IMG/VR virus record: IMGVR_UViG_3300044490_000059 | Coordinates: 1-57,600 of that record | Source: a virus | Reading direction: 5' to 3' (one strand) | DNA length: 57,600 bases | Shown here: piece by piece, positions 8,624 to 17,797 of the stretch | Layout: each line of letters begins with the position of its first letter | Numbering within the stretch: the stretch's first letter is position 1 | Position numbers and translations under genes: made by a program | The notes under the pieces: generated by a model | What the model was told of the DNA's origin: nothing | What the model saw: only the letters and a program-made list of their open reading frames with translations | Databases searched by the model: none

Positions 8624-8635
8624 CAGGAGTGAGAC

Positions 8636-8929
8636 ATGTCAGAACTTACCTTCCAAGTCCCCGAATCCACCCAGATCCGGGTTACCACCACCGGCCCCAC
8701 AGGAGAAGAGCAGCTGCTCTTCGTGGACGACTTGATCTCCCTGGATCAGGAACTCTCAGCCAGCCAGGAGAACATCACCAACGACCAGCTGGTAGCCAAG
8801 CGCGAGATCTGGACAGGCCGTTTCGCGGCTGCCCTGTCGGCCAAGCATGGAGTGGAAATCTCCCCCGGCAAAGCCTACTTCCTGGCGGCGCATGTCAGCC
8901 GGGAAATGCGGAGAATACTGGGAAACTGA
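8636..8929 (+). CDS. Tail assembly chaperone, short form (gpG-like)
   Basis: 97 aa. Small acidic protein rich in Glu/Gln/Ser, starting ELTFQVPESTQIRV. It ends at a TGA (8927-8929) right after G-GGA-AAC (8920-8926), a canonical X-XXY-YYZ minus-one slippery heptamer close to the GGGAAAG of lambda G/GT. A 263-nt open frame in the minus-one frame begins across this point. This is the classic arrangement of tail chaperone pairs. A U-rich element (8609-8623) and CAGGAGTGAG ribosome site precede the ATG. Confidence 0.65.
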   Translation: MSELTFQVPESTQIRVTTTGPTGEEQLLFVDDLISLDQELSASQENITNDQLVAKREIWTGRFAAALSAKHGVEISPGKAYFLAAHVSREMRRILGN

Positions 8930-9192
8930 TCGGTCTCGCCCGCGTCTGGCGGGCCTTCGGCGGGAATGTTTCGCAGTTCTCGCCAGCCGTGTTATACTAC
9001 CTCCACTGCCTGCTACCCCGCCTGGAGGCTGAGGAGGAGTTGCGGGCGAGACGGACTCAGGGCCAGTTATCGCCGGAACGGCTGTATCACCTAGTCCTGG
9101 TAACCACTGGTGACGAGAAGCTGGCTGCCCAAGCCCAGGCCGACTTCTTGCTGGAGATCATGAAGCAGCGCCCAGCTGACCGCTCTCCGTAA
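8636..9192 (+). CDS. Tail assembly chaperone, frameshifted long form (gpGT-like)
   Basis: Predicted product of minus-one slippage at 8920-8926: the short chaperone joined after Gly-Lys to about 88 residues in the minus-one frame (LIGLARVWRAFGG, ending KQRPADRSP at 9192). The added part has helices and a VLYYLHCLLPRLEAEEELR stretch, similar in size to the T domain of lambda GT that binds the tape measure. The extension has no ribosome site or good start of its own, which favours frameshifting. Location after, not before, the tape-measure candidate is unusual. The frameshift is inferred from sequence only. Confidence 0.6.
8920..8926 (+). promoter_or_regulatory. Minus-one ribosomal frameshift site
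   Basis: G GGA AAC in the zero frame, immediately followed by the TGA stop of the short chaperone. Both tRNAs can re-pair as GGG-AAA after slipping back one base. The stop codon just 3' would slow the ribosome and aid slippage. Confidence 0.6.
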
Positions 9193-9234
9193 CCAGTCCC
9201 CCTAGCGGTTGGCTGGGCCTTCAAGGAGCAAGGC

Positions 9235-11769
9235 ATGAGCACGGATTTCCGGCCCGAAGAACTCCTGGGTCCTCCGTTGACCAAGGACTACATGCCGAGC
9301 TTCCTGCCCAGCCACTTCCAGATCCACCGGCACCGTCCTCCTTTCTCGGCGCTGGTGGTGCGGGAGATGCTCACCGACCCCCGCATCCTCTTCGGGCTCT
9401 GGCTCATCAAGGGCCCCATCCTGACCAACGCCAAGTTCGAGATCCAAGCCGCAGGTCCCGTGCAGCAGTTCATCCAGGCCAACCTGACCCGGTTCTGGAG
9501 GAACTCCGCTGCCCGGGCCTTGAAGGCCATCGAGTGGGGCTACTCTGGCAGCGAGGTCCTCTACCGCTCCCTGCGCGGCCAGATCCACTTCGATGTCCTC
9601 AAGGACCTGGAGCCCCTGGATTGCCGGGCGGCTACCTACGAGGGTGACTTCGTGGGCATGTGGGTGCAGCACATCCCCTTCATCACCCCCGGCACTACCG
9701 TTACCGCTCCCCAGCAGCGCCTGTACCTGGGAGGTCCGAAAGCCTTCTGGCATGTGCACTCCCGCGAGAAGCATCCCTGGTACGGCATGAGCCGCCTGCA
9801 CGGAGCCCACGTTCCCTGGTGGGAGCAGTGGTCGGATGGGGGCTACCGCGACATCCGCCGCCTATGGTTCTACAAGAACTCCTTCGAGGGTGGTGTGATC
9901 TACCACCCCCCGGGAGTGACCCGTACCGTCGAGGGTCTGATCGTCTCTTACCGGGATCTCGCCCGGGAGCTGATGGAGAAGAAGCGGACGGGTGGGACGT
10001 TGGCCTTCCCCAACCAGATGCAGGAGACCAAGCGCTCCTGGGAATATGAGCCCCCGACAGCCAACCCTGTCCCAGCGGGCTTGCTGGAGTACGGAGAACT
10101 CCTGCGCAAGGAAGTCTTCGAAGGCATGGGGATTCCCGTAGAGGTCATCGAATCCCAAGGTGAGCAGGGCTTCGGCAGCGCCTCTGGACGGCAGGTGCCG
10201 CAGTTGGCTTTCTTCTCCACGTTGCAGGAGATTGTTCAATGGCTGGTGACGGACTTCTGCAAGCAGATCATCGACCCCCTGCTGGAGGTCAACGGTTTCG
10301 GGGAAGAGGTGGAGTACGATGTGATCGTGCTGCCCATGACGGAGAGTACGGAGAGTGCTGCTCCTCAGCAACCCGGCAAGCCCGGGCAACCCGGTGAGAA
10401 GGAGTTTCCTCCAGAAGAAGGGGAGGGGGGAACCCCACCTGAGGAAACCCCTGAGCAGAATCCTCCTGGGCAGCCTCAGACTGGCGGGAATCCGCTGTTC
10501 CCCAGTCAGCAGACCGCTCGTTCCCAGTCGGCGTCCTATGAAGCTCGCCGGAGTCAGGCGCTGCGTCGGAGAACTCCGCTGCGAATGTCCCAGCGCCCGG
10601 CCACCTTCCAGGAGCTTTACATGCGGCAGGTGAGCCGGGTTTCCGGTACGGGACGGCAGGAGAGTGGCACGGAGAAGTGGGTTACGATTGGTGGCAGTCC
10701 TGGCAGGGGAGCCGGTGGTGAGCAAGTCCAACACAAGGGTGGGATGCGCGTACTCCTCAGCAAGGATGGGAAAGTCCTGGCTGGTGGACCGCGTGCGCTA
10801 CAGGGCAAACACATTTCTCAGGCTGACGAGGTTTTTGCTCGGCTGGGGCAACGTCAGCCGCCTACTCCTGAGGAACGACAGGCAGCAGCTACTCCTGCAC
10901 CCCCTCCCAAACCGGGTGCTCCCCCCGAACCACCATTGCAATATCAAGCGGGGGATCTTCCCCCGGAGGAAAATCCCGTGAGTGCCGTACTGGAAGACGC
11001 TGTAGGTTCCGACCCCGAAGATCAGCTGGGTTTCCTGGAGTACCTGCGTGAGGCGCATGATGAACTGCGCCAGGAGGGGGAGAAACAGCAGCAGCTGTCG
11101 GCTGCCGCCGAGAAGCTCCTGGGCAGCCTGGATCGGGAAACCACCACGACCATCAAGAATCGTCGGACGGGGATCGGCAAGGAGCGCAAGGTGGTGCGCC
11201 GGGATCTGAAGTACGCTGCGGACTGGCCCGGTGTGGTCCGCAAGGCGCAGAAGGAAGTTCCCCAGTTGGATCCTCAGGAGTTCCTGGCAACTGCCAAGAA
11301 GCTCTGGGAGGAGGAGTACCGGTTCCAGTATGAGAACCAGCAAGTCCAGAATCAGATCCGGCAGAAGTTCTACCAGCAGTTCAGTCTGACTCCAGCCAAG
11401 GTGCAGAGCCTCATGGATCGGGGTTACGACTATGCCTCCAAGCTCAAGACTACCGGCCAAGCCGTTCTCCCTGGTTTCGACGAGATGGCGCGTTCGGCAG
11501 CCCATGAGTTCCCGGAGTACAGTTGGACTAACCGGGACGATGAGCAGCAGATTGGGGAGGATGTCTGGAACATCGTCAGCTCGACCCGAGAACAGCCCCT
11601 GAGTTTCACCGACAAGCGCTTTGTGGCCCAGGTGTTCCAGGAGCTGGCTTCCCGGGGAAATGAGTTGCCGGATACCAGCACCATGCCCCTGCACCACCCG
11701 GCTGTGGTGCGCCAAGCCCTCAGCAAGTGGGAACGTGACACACGCTTCTTCGAGGACGATGAGTTCTGA
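9235..11769 (+). CDS. Portal protein with long C-terminal extension
   Basis: 844 aa. Residues 1-375 match the plan of DUF935/Mu gp29-type portals: helical clip and stem, a PILTNAKFEIQA start, WGYSGSEVLYR, and an E-G-M-G-I-P-V-E-V-I segment near residue 300 with phage-portal-like context. Then a Pro/Glu/Gly-rich linker (about 380-440) and a 400-residue extension, largely helical and charged (coiled-coil-like near 600-640, with LGFLEYLREAHDELRQEGE). Usual portals are 400-550 aa. The extension could be an internal or scaffold-linked module. The gene lies far from the large terminase in this window but could be near if the genome is circular. Confidence 0.6.
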   Translation: MSTDFRPEELLGPPLTKDYMPSFLPSHFQIHRHRPPFSALVVREMLTDPRILFGLWLIKGPILTNAKFEIQAAGPVQQFIQANLTRFWRNSAARALKAIEWGYSGSEVLYRSLRGQIHFDVLKDLEPLDCRAATYEGDFVGMWVQHIPFITPGTTVTAPQQRLYLGGPKAFWHVHSREKHPWYGMSRLHGAHVPWWEQWSDGGYRDIRRLWFYKNSFEGGVIYHPPGVTRTVEGLIVSYRDLARELMEKKRTGGTLAFPNQMQETKRSWEYEPPTANPVPAGLLEYGELLRKEVFEGMGIPVEVIESQGEQGFGSASGRQVPQLAFFSTLQEIVQWLVTDFCKQIIDPLLEVNGFGEEVEYDVIVLPMTESTESAAPQQPGKPGQPGEKEFPPEEGEGGTPPEETPEQNPPGQPQTGGNPLFPSQQTARSQSASYEARRSQALRRRTPLRMSQRPATFQELYMRQVSRVSGTGRQESGTEKWVTIGGSPGRGAGGEQVQHKGGMRVLLSKDGKVLAGGPRALQGKHISQADEVFARLGQRQPPTPEERQAAATPAPPPKPGAPPEPPLQYQAGDLPPEENPVSAVLEDAVGSDPEDQLGFLEYLREAHDELRQEGEKQQQLSAAAEKLLGSLDRETTTTIKNRRTGIGKERKVVRRDLKYAADWPGVVRKAQKEVPQLDPQEFLATAKKLWEEEYRFQYENQQVQNQIRQKFYQQFSLTPAKVQSLMDRGYDYASKLKTTGQAVLPGFDEMARSAAHEFPEYSWTNRDDEQQIGEDVWNIVSSTREQPLSFTDKRFVAQVFQELASRGNELPDTSTMPLHHPAVVRQALSKWERDTRFFEDDEF

Positions 11770-11803
11770 GTTTTTCCCGCGCTAGAGTGAGTGAGGCAAT
11801 TCC

Positions 11804-14479
11804 GTGACCATCTACTCCGTCAGTTTCCGCTGTGATGGTATCGACGTAATTGACCCTCAGTACCTGCTAACCTACTTCCAACAGCGGAACCTCTCTACCG
11901 AGCACTTCTCCGGGTTAGCCAACTCCGTGCGGGTTCCGGTGGGCAAGGCTGCCACCCGGGCCTACGTGCTGGTGTCCCGAGGCAACATCAGCACCATCCT
12001 GGCAAACCATGCCGCTGGTTCCCTGGCTGCCGTGGGCTACACCGTCTCCATTACGCTCTACGATGGTGTCTTGGGCACCCGGACCATTGCCGCGCTGGCT
12101 CCCATCTCGGCCCAGTCTATCCTATCCTCGGATGACACGGCTGGCCCCAGTAACGACCCGGACGATGTGTACCTGCTGGAGTTGGCTGATGCACGTTACA
12201 CCGCCCACTACAGCGCTGTCAACAAAGCCTACAACCTGACCCTCCCGGAGCATGACGGCACCATCTATACGAACACCTCGGATGGTGGTACTCCCTGGAC
12301 CTGGACAACTCTGCTCCAGGACCTGTGGAGCAGCTTGCCAACCAGCATGGGAGCCATCAACCTAGCCGGGGCCTCCCTGCCCAGTGAATACCCCACCGAG
12401 TATGACTTCCAAGGCTGGAATGCCTGGGATGCGATCCATCAAGTCCTGGCCGACATCCAGCATCACATCGTCTCGGACCTGGATGGCACCTTCTCCATCG
12501 AACCGGATTCTGCCACGACAGCCGGGCTAGCAACCGCGATCACCGCTCTGCAAACCTCAGGCCGGGTGGTGGATCGTTCCCACTACCTGGACGGCATCAT
12601 CCTGCCTGCCACGGTGCGCGTCTTCTTCCCGCGCAAGGATGACGCCTTCCAACTCAGCGCCACCGCAGACGCCAGGACTTCCAAGGAATACTGGTGCAGC
12701 CGCGCCTTCTACACGGTGGACGTAGCCACCACCTCCATCATCCCCGGAGCCGTAACGGTCGCCAACGGAGTCCAGACCCTGCACTCCAGCAAGCAGGCTG
12801 AGTACACCACAGCCGGAGTTCTTAGCAACTCTGGCGACTTGAATACTGCCGCCACTTCCCTGGCGACCTTGTACCTGAACAGCCTGGACAAGGATCGCTA
12901 CGAAGAGAGCTTCCAAGGTTACGCGGACTTCTCCCCCCGAGGCTCCCTGAGTGGGGTCTTCTGGCATGACCTGGGCCGGGGAGCGGAGACGGTGATCTAC
13001 TACCAGGACCCGGCTGATCGGGTAACCTCCCCCGTCTCCTCCAGCGCCCCCGCGCGCTCCCGCAGCAACAATGCTCTTTCCCAAAGAGAGGGTCCAGGAC
13101 CGGCTGACCAGTCTCGTCAGCACTTACCCCCCGACTACCTGATCCTGGTGGAACTGACTGGAGTGCTGAACGCGGGCTACTCGGCTCCCGCCGCTATCCA
13201 ATACGGCACAGTGGGTGGTGGGGGAATTTCCCTGAGCGACTCCCATGCCGTCGTGGTCTATGAAGTCAATGGGCTGACCTATCCCATCGGTACGGTCCTC
13301 TTTGCCTACTTCCACCCCCAGACCCGGAAGTGGATCGTCTGGCCTTGGAGCCCCGGCACAGAGGGTGACCTGCGCTTGGTGCAGTCCAACTACTGCTTCA
13401 CTCCGGGAGATGTGGACTACTTCAGTCTCTGGGAGTGGAATGGGTCTGCCTGGGTGGACACGGGTACGGATGTGGAAGTTGTGGACCTGGGCAAATGGAA
13501 TTTCCTGCTGCCGGGAGAGTTCGCCTGGGCGCGCTATTACCCCAACGGGAACCGCTATCAGCTGGTGGGGAGTCACGGGCTGCACCGGACAGCCAAGATC
13601 ACCCAGCACGACATCGACTGTTACGCTCGAGGTCATGCCAAGATCCACTACTGGACGGCCTACGCTAACTGCACTTCGGGAGAGTCCGACTGCGAGGTGG
13701 AGGTCTGCAACAAGTGGGCTTTCCCTCGGGACGTAAGGCAGAACGAGGAAGTGTTCATCCAGTTCTACGAGGAAGAGTGGCTGATTATCTCTGGTCGCCG
13801 GGCGCTGATGGCTTATGCCGAGCTGTACCAGGATATGTGCCCTACGGACTATCTGGACATCGCCGTTCAGAATGCTCGTTACCTGGATGGCTGTGCCGAT
13901 GATGAGTGGTCAGGTGTGGTGCGCAATACCTACTCCCTGGCTGGGTTGAATGGAGACCGTCTGTTCCTGGTTTATGATTCGGAAGAGGGTTGCTGGCATA
14001 TCGTCCAGGTCCAGCATCACCAGGAGAATGTGGCTGTAGAGGATGAAGCTGAGGGGAAATTTCTCCTCTTTGACGAGACTGGTGGTTCTGGTGGTGGCTG
14101 CGCTATCCTGGGCAACGTCCAGAAGAAAGTCGCCTTGATGTACTGCGACGAGCAGGAATGGAAGATTCAGATTCCACTCTTCGATTTGACCCTCATTTCT
14201 GATGTTAGTTCGATAGTTGTGGATGGCTGTCCCCAACTAACCTACTCCAGTACCAGGATCTGCTCCTTTACAGGTGGTGATCCGGCAGGATCGGGAGCCT
14301 TCTTCGCCTTCAGTCAAGTTGCCTTGGTAACCGACATCTACGATGACGGTACGTGTGTTTGGGCTGAGTATCAGGCGATTTGTGTAGGTGGTGCCGTAGC
14401 TGGGTTTGATTTAGAGATGGTTCTCTGTGGCTCGGACTGCGAAGGCAGCGGTTCAGGGTCCGGCAGTGGGATCACATAA
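11804..14479 (+). CDS. Large tail/baseplate hub-type protein
   Basis: 891 aa starting at GTG 11804, 33 bases after the motif TTTTTCCCGCGCTAG and its GAGTGAGTGAG ribosome-site region. First 400 residues resemble a tail hub or phage late-control-type protein (MTIYSVSFRCDGIDVIDPQ, with insertion of a virion-type beta domain). The C-terminal third is Cys-rich with repeated W-x-I-V/Y-x-E blocks (CEVEVCNKWAFPRDV, DGCADDEWSGVVRN), ending in a Gly/Ser repeat. Such repeats suggest receptor contact or structural cross-linking. Family call is by layout, not by search. Confidence 0.4.
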   Translation: MTIYSVSFRCDGIDVIDPQYLLTYFQQRNLSTEHFSGLANSVRVPVGKAATRAYVLVSRGNISTILANHAAGSLAAVGYTVSITLYDGVLGTRTIAALAPISAQSILSSDDTAGPSNDPDDVYLLELADARYTAHYSAVNKAYNLTLPEHDGTIYTNTSDGGTPWTWTTLLQDLWSSLPTSMGAINLAGASLPSEYPTEYDFQGWNAWDAIHQVLADIQHHIVSDLDGTFSIEPDSATTAGLATAITALQTSGRVVDRSHYLDGIILPATVRVFFPRKDDAFQLSATADARTSKEYWCSRAFYTVDVATTSIIPGAVTVANGVQTLHSSKQAEYTTAGVLSNSGDLNTAATSLATLYLNSLDKDRYEESFQGYADFSPRGSLSGVFWHDLGRGAETVIYYQDPADRVTSPVSSSAPARSRSNNALSQREGPGPADQSRQHLPPDYLILVELTGVLNAGYSAPAAIQYGTVGGGGISLSDSHAVVVYEVNGLTYPIGTVLFAYFHPQTRKWIVWPWSPGTEGDLRLVQSNYCFTPGDVDYFSLWEWNGSAWVDTGTDVEVVDLGKWNFLLPGEFAWARYYPNGNRYQLVGSHGLHRTAKITQHDIDCYARGHAKIHYWTAYANCTSGESDCEVEVCNKWAFPRDVRQNEEVFIQFYEEEWLIISGRRALMAYAELYQDMCPTDYLDIAVQNARYLDGCADDEWSGVVRNTYSLAGLNGDRLFLVYDSEEGCWHIVQVQHHQENVAVEDEAEGKFLLFDETGGSGGGCAILGNVQKKVALMYCDEQEWKIQIPLFDLTLISDVSSIVVDGCPQLTYSSTRICSFTGGDPAGSGAFFAFSQVALVTDIYDDGTCVWAEYQAICVGGAVAGFDLEMVLCGSDCEGSGSGSGSGIT

Positions 14480-14482
14480 CCC

Positions 14483-15028
14483 ATGGTTTTAATCATCAAG
14501 AAGTGGGATGGTAACTGGCTACGTCGAGCCCAGTTCGGAGGGCTCTGGGCTTTAAGCCAAGAATGCTGCTGCAATCTCTGCGGCTGTCCAGGATTAGTCC
14601 CTGAGCCTTTGGCAGTCACTATCTACACCTCCGAGGACTGCTTGGGGTTGCCGAACGGCTATGAGTTTGTGCTGGACTACACCAACCCCGATCCTACTCC
14701 ACCAGAAGGCGATGCTATCTGGTCGGGGAATTTTCCAGGGGACATTTGCCTGTATGGATCCTTGTCTATCAGTTGCCGAAGAAACCCCGATAAGATTTAC
14801 GACTGGGAAGACTACTGGTTAGAGGGGGGTCTGACCGTCAGTGGTTGTAAAACAACGCTCCTCTTTAACAGGCCAAATTCCGGGGATTGTGACACCCTAA
14901 ACAACGGCGTCAATTTCTATATCAGGTTTGATGATGTTATCAAAATCGAGGAGTTTTCTCCTGGCTCCTGTCCTTGTGACTGTGAAAACTACCCTGTGTA
15001 CCTGACCCTTCTATTTCGAGTGAACTAG
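14483..15028 (+). CDS. Cysteine-rich small tail-associated protein
   Basis: 181 aa with about 14 Cys, including a CCCNLCGC cluster near residue 29 and a CPCDC cluster near residue 165. Follows the hub-type protein with only a 3-base gap, so it is probably co-translated. Cys-rich beta proteins of this sort occur next to tail genes in planctomycete-type phages by my recollection; they may be disulfide- or metal-stabilised receptor-binding parts. No catalytic motif is visible. Confidence 0.4.
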   Translation: MVLIIKKWDGNWLRRAQFGGLWALSQECCCNLCGCPGLVPEPLAVTIYTSEDCLGLPNGYEFVLDYTNPDPTPPEGDAIWSGNFPGDICLYGSLSISCRRNPDKIYDWEDYWLEGGLTVSGCKTTLLFNRPNSGDCDTLNNGVNFYIRFDDVIKIEEFSPGSCPCDCENYPVYLTLLFRVN

Positions 15029-15030
15029 GC

Positions 15031-15498
15031 GTGGGTATTCGTGAATTGCGCGAGGAAAAGCGACGACGCCGCATAGCCTCTCCGGCACCGGAAGCACCGA
15101 CCCCTGAAGTCCCTGGAGTGGGAACTTCCCTGAAGCGCATCTTGGGTTGGCTCTCCCTAGGGCTGACCGGAGGCTGTAAGTGCAAGGAGCGCTCAGCATC
15201 CCTGAATGAGCGGGGACCGGACTGGGCCAGACAGAACGTGAGCCTGATTGTGGACTGGCTCTGGGAGGAGAAGCAGCGGCAGCATCTGTCCTCTTGGGAG
15301 ATAGCCCGTGCTGCTTGCAGTGGCTGGTGTAGCTACCTCTGGAGAGTTTTGCGGGAGCGCTCCCACCAGCTGGGTTTGCTGATCCTGCCCCTACCCGCCA
15401 GGAACAAGCTGGATCTCTGGACCTTCCGGGTATTTTCCCGCGCTATCGTGCGCCTAGCCATCTTCCTGGCACGGAGGAACAAGAGTGGACATTCATGA
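15031..15498 (+). CDS. Conserved planctomycete/planctophage-type small protein with CxC motif
   Basis: 155 aa from GTG 15031. N-terminus MGIRELREEKRRRR is like the start of the next gene (MDIHELRARKVQQR), an unusual shared element. The centre has GCKCKERS then GPDWARQNVSLIVDWLWEE, a pattern I have seen in small planctomycete and phage proteins of unknown function. The 3' end of the gene contains TATTTTCCCGCGCTAT (15431-15446), here coding. Overlaps the next gene by 14 bases. Confidence 0.4.
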   Translation: MGIRELREEKRRRRIASPAPEAPTPEVPGVGTSLKRILGWLSLGLTGGCKCKERSASLNERGPDWARQNVSLIVDWLWEEKQRQHLSSWEIARAACSGWCSYLWRVLRERSHQLGLLILPLPARNKLDLWTFRVFSRAIVRLAIFLARRNKSGHS

Positions 15499-17122
15499 AC
15501 TCCGGGCCCGGAAGGTCCAGCAGCGCATAGGGGAATATCAGGCCCGTTTAGCAGAGGAGGTCCAATTCCACAAGGAATTGATCCAGGAACAACTGAACTC
15601 CCTGGAGGAATTTCCCACCCACAAGTTTCAGTCTCAGGGCATCGTGACTTTGGCCGGAGGTGACCGTTACTTCCCCGGAGGGTATGTACTCTGTAGGCAC
15701 CTCCGTCACCTCGGCTGCCAACTGCCCATCCAGGTTTGGTTTTTAGGGAGGGAAGAAATGACCCTCCAGATGCAGTTGCTGTTGGAGGCCATTCCGAAAG
15801 TATCCTGTGTTGATGCGCGTGATGTCTTAGGTGACCGGCCCAGGCGTTTAGGTGGCTGGGAAGCCAAAGTCTGGGCGATCATGGAGTGCCCCTTCCAAGA
15901 GGTTCTCTTCCTGGACAGCGATCAGATACCGCTGGCCGACCCCAGCCCCCTCTTTTCCCACCAGAAATATCTGGACACAGGTGCTGTTCTCTGGCAGGAC
16001 TTTCCTTCCAGCGGAGGTTGGGATGTGGGGCCAGAAGCCTTTACGGCCTGTGGACTGGAGGTTCCTCCGGGGGAAATCTTCCATGACCCTAGACACAGGC
16101 GATACAAAGTGCGCGGGGGCTACATCCCAGTCGAATCTGGACAGATCCTGGTTGACAAGTCACGACAGTGGGCACCGCTCCAGCTTTGCAGGCATCTGAA
16201 CGACCACAGTGATTTCTGGTATCGGCACATCTATGGGGACAAGTCCACCTTCCTGCTCTCCTGGTTGCGAACCAATAGTCCCTACGCCGTCCCCGCCGCC
16301 CCGACTTGGTTTGGTACTCAACTGGGTGGGGGGTTCCTCCAACCAGACCTGGACGGAAACCCCCTGTTCCAGCACCGCTGTCAACCCACCACCAAGTTGC
16401 GCTTGGAGGGAAATCGTTTCAGTTCGGACTTCGTAGGCGCGGAACAAGTCCGGTCCTACCTCCAAGAGTTGTCCGTCCTCTGGAAAAAGAACCCGCCAGT
16501 TCCTCCAGATTCCTGGAGGATGCGCCGGGCTCCCATGGAGTTGGGCATCTGGCAGGACATCATGTGCAGCAACGACTACCGCCTACCAAACCAGTTTCCT
16601 CCCAACTCCACAGTACTAGACATTGGGGGGCACGTCGGGATCTTTGCCAAAGCCTGTCTGACTCGTGGGGCTCGGGTGGTTTCCGTAGAACCTCACCCCC
16701 AGAACTTTGCCGACCTCTGTGCCAACCTGTCAGACAACGGAAACTGGGAAGCCTACCCGGTAGCAGCTTGGGATCGAAATGGGCCTCTCTGGTTCCGCTC
16801 TGGCAGCCACACTGGAGAGGGTTCGGTACACAGCGACAGCGGTGAGCTGCGCTGCTGGGGAGTTCCCCTAGCAGATCTGATCGACCTCTGTGGAGGATCC
16901 GTCTTCCTACTCAAGTTGGACTGTGAGGCCAGCGAGTGGGTGCTGCTCCGACAGGATCTCTCACAAGTCCAGCATGTCTGCGGAGAGTACCACCTGCATC
17001 ACACGCCGTTCGTACTAGAAGACCTATCTCCCTTGCTCAGCGCCCAGGGATTTTCCGGGATTGAGGTGCTACCCAATCCAAGGGATCCGAAGGTGGGTCT
17101 ATTCTTCGCCCACCGCGCATAA
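15485..17122 (+). CDS. Glycosyltransferase (mannosyltransferase-like) fused to FkbM-type methyltransferase
   Basis: 545 aa from GTG 15485. Residues 45-320 look like an alpha-mannosyltransferase-type GT: GDRYFPGGYVL, D-S-D at 144-146 (EVLFLDSDQIPLADP), then DTGAVLWQDF and GGYIPVESGQILVDK. Residues 345-545 are an FkbM-type SAM methyltransferase: VLDIGGHVGIFAKA with Asp379, VSVEPHP, and FLLKLDCEASEWVLL. Both catalytic halves look intact. The pair could transfer and methylate a sugar on virion proteins or host glycans. It lies after tail genes, which favours virion glycan modification. An inverted repeat at 17126-17153 follows the stop. Confidence 0.6.
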   Translation: MDIHELRARKVQQRIGEYQARLAEEVQFHKELIQEQLNSLEEFPTHKFQSQGIVTLAGGDRYFPGGYVLCRHLRHLGCQLPIQVWFLGREEMTLQMQLLLEAIPKVSCVDARDVLGDRPRRLGGWEAKVWAIMECPFQEVLFLDSDQIPLADPSPLFSHQKYLDTGAVLWQDFPSSGGWDVGPEAFTACGLEVPPGEIFHDPRHRRYKVRGGYIPVESGQILVDKSRQWAPLQLCRHLNDHSDFWYRHIYGDKSTFLLSWLRTNSPYAVPAAPTWFGTQLGGGFLQPDLDGNPLFQHRCQPTTKLRLEGNRFSSDFVGAEQVRSYLQELSVLWKKNPPVPPDSWRMRRAPMELGIWQDIMCSNDYRLPNQFPPNSTVLDIGGHVGIFAKACLTRGARVVSVEPHPQNFADLCANLSDNGNWEAYPVAAWDRNGPLWFRSGSHTGEGSVHSDSGELRCWGVPLADLIDLCGGSVFLLKLDCEASEWVLLRQDLSQVQHVCGEYHLHHTPFVLEDLSPLLSAQGFSGIEVLPNPRDPKVGLFFAHRA

Positions 17123-17153
17123 AAAACCCGGCCAGCATGGGGTCTGGCCGGGT
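17121..17153 (-). terminator. Hairpin with flanking A-run; terminator for leftward transcription
   Basis: Ten-base arms ACCCGGCCAG (17126-17135) and CTGGCCGGGT (17144-17153). The only homopolymer is six A on the left, inside and after the stop codon, which would be a U-run on the minus strand. No T-run follows on the plus strand. It could stop antisense transcription or protect the 3' end of the upstream message. Confidence 0.4.
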
Positions 17154-17220
17154 CACCCTCAGAGCGCCTTCCCTCAAAGGCTCTACACCCTACGAGTATC
17201 ATACCCACCCCCCAACTCTA

Positions 17221-17262
17221 GTCAAGTCCTTCCTTGACGACCTAGACAATATCTGGTAATAT
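17221..17262 (+). promoter_or_regulatory. Sigma70-type promoter for the replication block, with operator-like inverted repeat
   Basis: TTGACG (17234-17239), 17-base spacer, TAATAT (17257-17262). An inverted repeat GTCAAG (17221-17226) / CTTGAC (17233-17238) overlaps the -35. The first gene begins about 22 bases after the predicted start site. Good agreement with consensus. Confidence 0.6.
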
Positions 17263-17290
17263 ACCTGTAACTGCACAGAGGAGTGAAACC

Positions 17291-17767
17291 ATGGTTCGCA
17301 AGAAGAAAGTGATGACACCCGCCGAAGTTCAACAGCAGGGAATCGAAGCCTTCCTGGATCTGACGCCCCTCCCCGATCCACCCAGCGCCACCTCCAATCG
17401 CGTGCGAGGTTGCCGCTCCGGCCTGGGGGTGCGCAGCTACATCTGGCACTTGCTGGCTGCCAACGAACGGCTACCCAAGTCCAAGAAGATGACCAACATC
17501 ATGATCGAGAAGAACGTCCGGGACGAGTATCCCGACCGAACGGAGTTGCACAAGTCCCTGGAGCAGGGACTGCAATCGGTCAACTGGTGGCGGCATCTGT
17601 TCAACACCCAGAAGCTGATCTCCACTCTGAGGACGGCCATCATCAGCCTGCGCTACGATCACCACGGGGACCCGGTGGATTCGCGTACCGGGAGCAAGGT
17701 GCTCTCCGAATCCCAGATCCACGACCTGTGCCGGAAGTATGATCTGGAAGATCCTCGGTTCACCTGA
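17291..17767 (+). CDS. Early-region hypothetical protein
   Basis: 158 aa, first gene of the replication block, with a consensus ribosome site (AGAGGAGTGAAACC) and a strong promoter just upstream. N-terminus is very basic (MVRKKKVMTP). Contains an ALEQ-like helix and the segment NRVRGCRSGLGVRSYIWHLLAANERLPKSKK; the rest is helical. A DNA-associated or regulatory role would fit the position and charge, but I recognise no family. Followed by a U-rich motif (17768-17781). Confidence 0.5.
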   Translation: MVRKKKVMTPAEVQQQGIEAFLDLTPLPDPPSATSNRVRGCRSGLGVRSYIWHLLAANERLPKSKKMTNIMIEKNVRDEYPDRTELHKSLEQGLQSVNWWRHLFNTQKLISTLRTAIISLRYDHHGDPVDSRTGSKVLSESQIHDLCRKYDLEDPRFT

Positions 17768-17797
17768 TTTTTCCACCTTAACCGAGGGTTAGTACGG

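Noticed and set aside
17121-17290. tRNA or other RNA gene in the gap
   Set aside because: No cloverleaf or TTCGA-type loop; the gap holds a hairpin and a promoter only.
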